NCBI RefSeq assembly: GCF_000424145.1
Contig: NZ_AUJI01000011.1
Span: 165,616 to 229,615, forward strand
From: Butyrivibrio sp. AC2005
GTDB taxonomy: Bacteria > Bacillota > Clostridia > Lachnospirales > Lachnospiraceae
Reading direction: 5' to 3'
DNA length: 64,000 bases
Below, piece after piece: positions 60,746 through 64,000 of the stretch. The stretch's first letter is position 1; each line of letters begins with the position of its first letter. Made by a program: the position numbers and the translations under genes. Below the pieces are notes generated by a model. It was not told the origin of the DNA, ran no database searches, and saw only the letters and a list, made by a program, of their open reading frames with translations.

Positions 60746-62683
60746 TCAGGCTGTATCTGCCACAGGATTATCGGAAGCTTCTGCGGTCTTCCGTGGCGGC
60801 TTTGGAATTACAGGTGCAGGGAACATGCCTGAATACATCTGATTCCTGTTTTCAGCGCATTCCTCTTCGTAAGTGTGGAATGCATCTGACCACGGGACCA
60901 TGTCCTTAAGGCATTCACGGTCAGTGATATTTCCGTATTCATCCAGATGTTCCGGCATCTTTTCTATGAGATATTTGATATATGTATAAGGATTGACGTT
61001 GTTTGCTTTTGCAGTCTCCACAATGGAATACATGGCAGCATTTACCTCTGCTCCGGTAACGGTATCAGCAAAAAGCCAGTTGGCTCTGCCCACGCTGTAA
61101 CCACGGATATGGCGTTCGCTGCTTCCATTGTCGCATGGGATGTTTCCATCTTCAAGGAACCTTCGAAGGTATACTTCCTGGTTTATGGCATAGTCAATGG
61201 CTTTTGCAAGCTTCTCGGAGAATATCATTTCTGACTCGGCCAGTTCATGGATATATTCAAACAGGGAACCCATCTTCGGGGCAACAAACTCTTTCCTTGC
61301 AAGGAGTCTGTCATCAGCTGTCATGTTCTTAAGCCTGTTTTCTTCCTCGTAGACTTCCCTTATCAGCATGAGGGCCTTTACCTCGGGCATCTCAAGTATC
61401 TGCTCATCCGTAAGTCCTTTCAGGTCATTGACAAAAAGTGCAATGGCAAAATACCTGCGGCAGTGCATCAGGCATCCTGTAGCCAGGATCCTTCCTTCAC
61501 TTTCTTCCTCCATAACATGATAGGATATATATGCATCACAGGTGATATAACCATGGAATTCAAGAAGGAGTTTCCTTAAGTGGTCAGTGCCTCGTGTTGC
61601 TTCATAAAAGAACAGTATTATAGGATTGCAGGAAGCCAGCTCACTGGTACTGTGAACCCAGAGAAAACCCTTTGTTCCTGCGGCTCTTCCGTCTCTGTTT
61701 ACGAGAAGATATGTTTCATCACACTGATGATACCTGCACTGCAGCATGAGCTCTGTAAGGTACTCTATGACCGGGCGAGTTATCACAGGAACGAGTTCGT
61801 TTACCCACCTTATGATGACCTGTCTTGAAAGGGCAAGCCCCCAGTTGTTGTAGTCATCGGACTGCCTGTAGAAGGGCAGCGCAAGCACAAACTTCCTGTA
61901 CAGTATGTCTGCAAGGAGTGATGCTGAAAGATATGATCTGTCTTTTATGGGATTTTTATAGGGAACGGTCGACATCCTGTGTTCAAGACCTGACGATATC
62001 ACAGGAGTAAATATCCTTTTTACATAGATGGGGCACTCTATCTTTTCGATAGTGAAATGTTCGTGCCAACTGGCTATTCGCCAGTTGCCCTCACCGTATT
62101 CTTCATTGAGCTTGTCTATATCAAGGTCATAAAGCAGCTGCATAGGAAGGTTCATTATGGATTCATACAGGTTAGCTGTACGTGTACCTTTTTTAGAACC
62201 GTTGTCCTTTGTTACATGGCTGCCATTATTGCCGGAATTGTTCTGCCCGTCTTTACCGGGATCTTCAGAACGTGACTTTTTGAGATCCTCAAAACTTATG
62301 AGGCTTCCTTTCTTTTTTCCACGTTCATCGGAATCTTCAACCTGGCTTTCATCCTCAAACTCTTCAGGAGGGTTCTGCGCATTCTCAAGGGAATCAATGA
62401 ATTTCTCTGTATGACGTCCGAATATCATCCTAGTCTTAAGGGAGAGCTGTTCATTAAGCTTAGCAATGACTTTTTTGCAGTCTCCAAGCTCCTTTTTTGT
62501 GTCTTCGAGCTCTTTCTGCATGGCACGGAATGCGAGGGCACTTTCCGTGTTTATCCTGTCACTTGCATTTTCCCTGAGCGTTTTTTCCTCGATCATGTCA
62601 TACATGGACATGCAGAGCTCTCGCAGATAGTACTCCCCCAGACCATTTATGGTTTTTTCAAAGTTTTTCCTATCTGCTTTCAT
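60746..62683 (-). CDS. tnpC: IS66 transposase
   Basis: A 645-residue DDE-type transposase that cuts and joins the element ends. An N-terminal coiled coil (KEVEDTKKEL-like, EDTKKELGDCKKVIAKLNEQ) precedes LKTRMIFGRHTEKF and an acidic/Asn-rich linker with a degenerate zinc segment. The catalytic core has QCDETYLLVNRDG, YITCDAYISYH, a CLMHCRRYF segment, and the DNGSSERHIRGYSVGRANWLF block that is highly typical of IS66. The frame is intact. GGGAGG lies upstream of the ATG, 22 bases after the accessory gene. Confidence 0.93.
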   Translation of the reverse strand: MKADRKNFEKTINGLGEYYLRELCMSMYDMIEEKTLRENASDRINTESALAFRAMQKELEDTKKELGDCKKVIAKLNEQLSLKTRMIFGRHTEKFIDSLENAQNPPEEFEDESQVEDSDERGKKKGSLISFEDLKKSRSEDPGKDGQNNSGNNGSHVTKDNGSKKGTRTANLYESIMNLPMQLLYDLDIDKLNEEYGEGNWRIASWHEHFTIEKIECPIYVKRIFTPVISSGLEHRMSTVPYKNPIKDRSYLSASLLADILYRKFVLALPFYRQSDDYNNWGLALSRQVIIRWVNELVPVITRPVIEYLTELMLQCRYHQCDETYLLVNRDGRAAGTKGFLWVHSTSELASCNPIILFFYEATRGTDHLRKLLLEFHGYITCDAYISYHVMEEESEGRILATGCLMHCRRYFAIALFVNDLKGLTDEQILEMPEVKALMLIREVYEEENRLKNMTADDRLLARKEFVAPKMGSLFEYIHELAESEMIFSEKLAKAIDYAINQEVYLRRFLEDGNIPCDNGSSERHIRGYSVGRANWLFADTVTGAEVNAAMYSIVETAKANNVNPYTYIKYLIEKMPEHLDEYGNITDRECLKDMVPWSDAFHTYEEECAENRNQMYSGMFPAPVIPKPPRKTAEASDNPVADTA

Positions 62684-62705
62684 CCCTGCATCCTCCCTCA
62701 GTGTT

Positions 62706-63056
62706 TCATGACCATTTCTTTAACAGTACGTCAAGTGCCTCGATCATTTCCTGCTTTTCCTTTAAAAGGCGTCTGTTCTCTGCCTTTAATGAGCTGATGA
62801 TCTCATCCTTCTCAGCAAGAAGTCTTACATGGTCAGTGATAGCTTCGGGAGTCTTTGTCTGCTCCGGGGTAACGGCTGCCTCTGATTTCTTTTTCCCACT
62901 CTTTCCAGTCGGTATCACCTCACCGGTCTCTTCGTCGATCTTTCCGATGAGGGTACGCTTGGAGCGTGGCTGCTTCTTTTCCTTATCCCAGTAGGACTCG
63001 GACTCATATACATAGGTAACTCCGGAACGTTTGTCGGTGTGCTTTACAATAGACAT
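62706..63056 (-). CDS. IS66-associated small protein
   Basis: A 116-residue protein. The N-terminal half (GVTYVYESESYWDKEKKQPR, then KRTLIGKIDEETGEVIPTG) resembles the N-terminal recognition segment of other transposase families; the C-terminal half is a coiled coil (LLAEKDEIISSLKAENRRLL). An ATG at 63071 is open, but the one at 63056 has GGAGG at proper spacing. It lies between tnpB and tnpC, a position where extra frames are found in some IS66 relatives. Role unknown, perhaps DNA binding or complex assembly. Confidence 0.78.
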   Translation of the reverse strand: MSIVKHTDKRSGVTYVYESESYWDKEKKQPRSKRTLIGKIDEETGEVIPTGKSGKKKSEAAVTPEQTKTPEAITDHVRLLAEKDEIISSLKAENRRLLKEKQEMIEALDVLLKKWS

Positions 63057-63147
63057 CTTCTTGTCCTCCATAGTGATAATTTACCACATACCTATGCTAG
63101 TGTCAATAAGCTAGTGGTAATTATTTCATGAATTATCACTATGTTTT

Positions 63148-63522
63148 TTAGTGTCTGCGTTCAATCCGTACAGGGTCAGGCACACGTTTTTTACCGACTG
63201 AAGGGTCAATGGAGAATCCATCCATCAGACGCATGAATTCTTCTCCGGAGAGATTCCGTGCTTCCTCCTCAGAACGAGGCCACTGGAAGGAACCTTCCAC
63301 AAGACGTATGTAAAGAAGTATGAACCTGTCTCCGGTCCACAGGATTCCCTTGAGCCGGTCTTTACGTGTGCCACAGAATAAAAACAGCGTGTCCTTTTCT
63401 AATGGATCACGGTTATATCTGAGTCTTACAAGCGCGGAGAGTCCATCAATACCCTTGCGAAGATCACAGCGCCCAACCAGAATAACGACCTTTGAAAAAG
63501 TAAGCCCGTTAGCATTAAGCAT
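63148..63522 (-). CDS. tnpB: IS66 Orf2 protein TnpB
   Basis: A 124-residue protein typical of IS66 (PF05717 type): VVILVGRCDLRKGIDGLSAL, then DTLFLFCGTRKDRLKGILW and EGSFQWPRSEE. It is required for transposition in the family, mechanism unclear. Its start overlaps the tnpA stop by 8 bases, implying translational coupling. Confidence 0.92.
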   Translation of the reverse strand: MLNANGLTFSKVVILVGRCDLRKGIDGLSALVRLRYNRDPLEKDTLFLFCGTRKDRLKGILWTGDRFILLYIRLVEGSFQWPRSEEEARNLSGEEFMRLMDGFSIDPSVGKKRVPDPVRIERRH

Positions 63523-63910
63523 GCTTCACCGCCCTTAGTACAGAAGAGAGTGCGGCTTCATCGACTGATCCATCCAGTTTTATAGAGACTCCGTGAAATG
63601 AGAGTGTCATGGAAGATGGTTTCTGCGGGGCAATAACTTCCGGCGAACAACTTGGCTGTTGTACAGACTGAACCATAGGCAGCTCTACAAAGGCACCCTG
63701 CCCATTGTCTTCTGAAGTATCGAACAGTGATTGCATGTCAGCACCGTCTTTGAGCATCTTTTTCCTGACATTGCGCTGCCATCTATAAAAAGAGTTCTCG
63801 GGAATGCCATGTTTTTCACAGAATTCCCTTTTGTTGAGTCCACTTTCAGCCTGCGCCTTAAGCACAGGTATCCAGCTCTGAAGTCTTACATCCATTACTT
63901 CTGAATCCAT
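63515..63910 (-). CDS. tnpA: IS66 Orf1 protein TnpA
   Basis: A 131-residue protein with an N-terminal helix-turn-helix (KREFCEKHGIPENSFYRWQR) like other IS66 TnpA proteins; probably binds element DNA. It is the first gene of the transposition operon. Its AGGAGG ribosome site (63918-63923 on the reverse strand) lies at the end of a perfect 23-bp hairpin, so translation from long read-through transcripts should be blocked. Confidence 0.9.
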   Translation of the reverse strand: MDSEVMDVRLQSWIPVLKAQAESGLNKREFCEKHGIPENSFYRWQRNVRKKMLKDGADMQSLFDTSEDNGQGAFVELPMVQSVQQPSCSPEVIAPQKPSSMTLSFHGVSIKLDGSVDEAALSSVLRAVKHA

Positions 63911-63917
63911 AAAAAAT

Positions 63918-63966
63918 CCTCCTGTATTGGTAGTATTCTCTAAGAGAATACTACCAATACAGGAGG
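63918..63966 (-). promoter_or_regulatory. perfect 23-bp hairpin covering the tnpA ribosome-binding site
   Basis: Arms 63918-63940 and 63944-63966 are exact reverse complements with a 3-base loop. On the tnpA strand the 3' arm ends in AGGAGG, 7 bases before the tnpA ATG. A transcript from outside would fold this and mask the site; one starting inside the hairpin would not. Confidence 0.85.
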
Positions 63967-64000
63967 GTGGTTCCTAGACGCGCTTGTTGCACCGCTTACA

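Larger units (their letters stand above)
59450..63999 (-). mobile_element. complete IS66-family element (4.55 kb) with an added gene
   Basis: The ends are inverted repeats identical over 22 bp that begin GTAAGCGG, the usual IS66 end type. Reading from the right end leftwards are tnpA, tnpB, a 116-residue accessory frame and the tnpC transposase. Between tnpC and the left end lies a 1.3-kb stretch with one extra gene on the other strand, so the element is much longer than the typical 2.5 kb. IS66 elements duplicate 8 bp of target; the left flank would be agtttttt (59442-59449), and the single base visible after the right end (A) agrees. Confidence 0.88.

Noticed and set aside
59450..63999. Prophage or conjugative element
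   Set aside because: Only IS66 genes and one cargo gene lie between the inverted ends; no integrase, relaxase or phage structural gene is present.
1..64000. tRNA or rRNA genes
   Set aside because: None of the longer intergenic stretches showed a cloverleaf, CCA end or rRNA-like sequence on reading both strands.

Overview
The window looks like a chromosome segment of a rumen or gut Lachnospiraceae bacterium, most likely Butyrivibrio or a close relative. This is inferred from the low-GC Firmicute style of the sequence (AGGAGG ribosome sites, intrinsic terminators), a type III glutamine synthetase, a large secreted multi-module GH13 amylase, a GPH-type sugar symporter and long c-di-GMP sensor proteins. 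I ran no database search; all names rest on motifs I could read.

Layout. 1-9.3 kb is sugar use: the 3' end of a GH2 glycosidase, a GPH symporter, an AraC regulator divergent from methylglyoxal synthase, and a second AraC regulator divergent from a complete L-rhamnose operon (rhaA-rhaD-rhaB). 9.4-23 kb is signalling: a double-sensor GGDEF-EAL-PAS-GGDEF protein, a membrane HD-GYP protein, a propeller-sensor hybrid histidine kinase, a two-receiver response regulator, and an HD-GYP-like protein that has lost its HHE motif. 23-32.7 kb is mixed: a threonine-aldolase-like enzyme, a hydrolase remnant, an Old-Yellow-Enzyme-type reductase, a 1.1-kb gene-free stretch with a palindrome-rich element, two uncharacterised membrane proteins, an acetyltransferase, a HAD phosphatase and a lipoprotein. 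32.9-40.7 kb has an SfrAB-like NAD(P)H/formate dehydrogenase pair, an M3 peptidase and a membrane-anchored lipase-like hydrolase. 40.8-53.4 kb is a nitrogen-assimilation block: an ammonium channel fused to its P-II regulator, asparagine synthetase, GlnN, GltB and GltD, with structured leaders. 53.5-58.2 kb is the amylase gene with a LacI-type operator candidate. 58.3-59.4 kb holds a small membrane protein and a decayed HAD phosphatase. 59.45-64.0 kb is a complete IS66-family element carrying an extra, unrecognised gene.

How the genes work together. Rhamnose is isomerised, phosphorylated and cleaved to DHAP and lactaldehyde, and methylglyoxal synthase next door also consumes DHAP. The two-component and c-di-GMP genes probably form one circuit, since neither the hybrid kinase nor its co-encoded regulator has a DNA-binding output. 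The nitrogen block covers ammonium uptake, P-II sensing, GS-GOGAT and amide transfer to aspartate.

The most unusual signals are non-coding. A family of palindromic repeats sits just upstream of the rhaB, glnN and gltD starts, with compensatory changes between two copies. The amtB leader has a promoter followed by two terminators. The IS66 element hides its tnpA ribosome site inside a perfect 23-bp hairpin.
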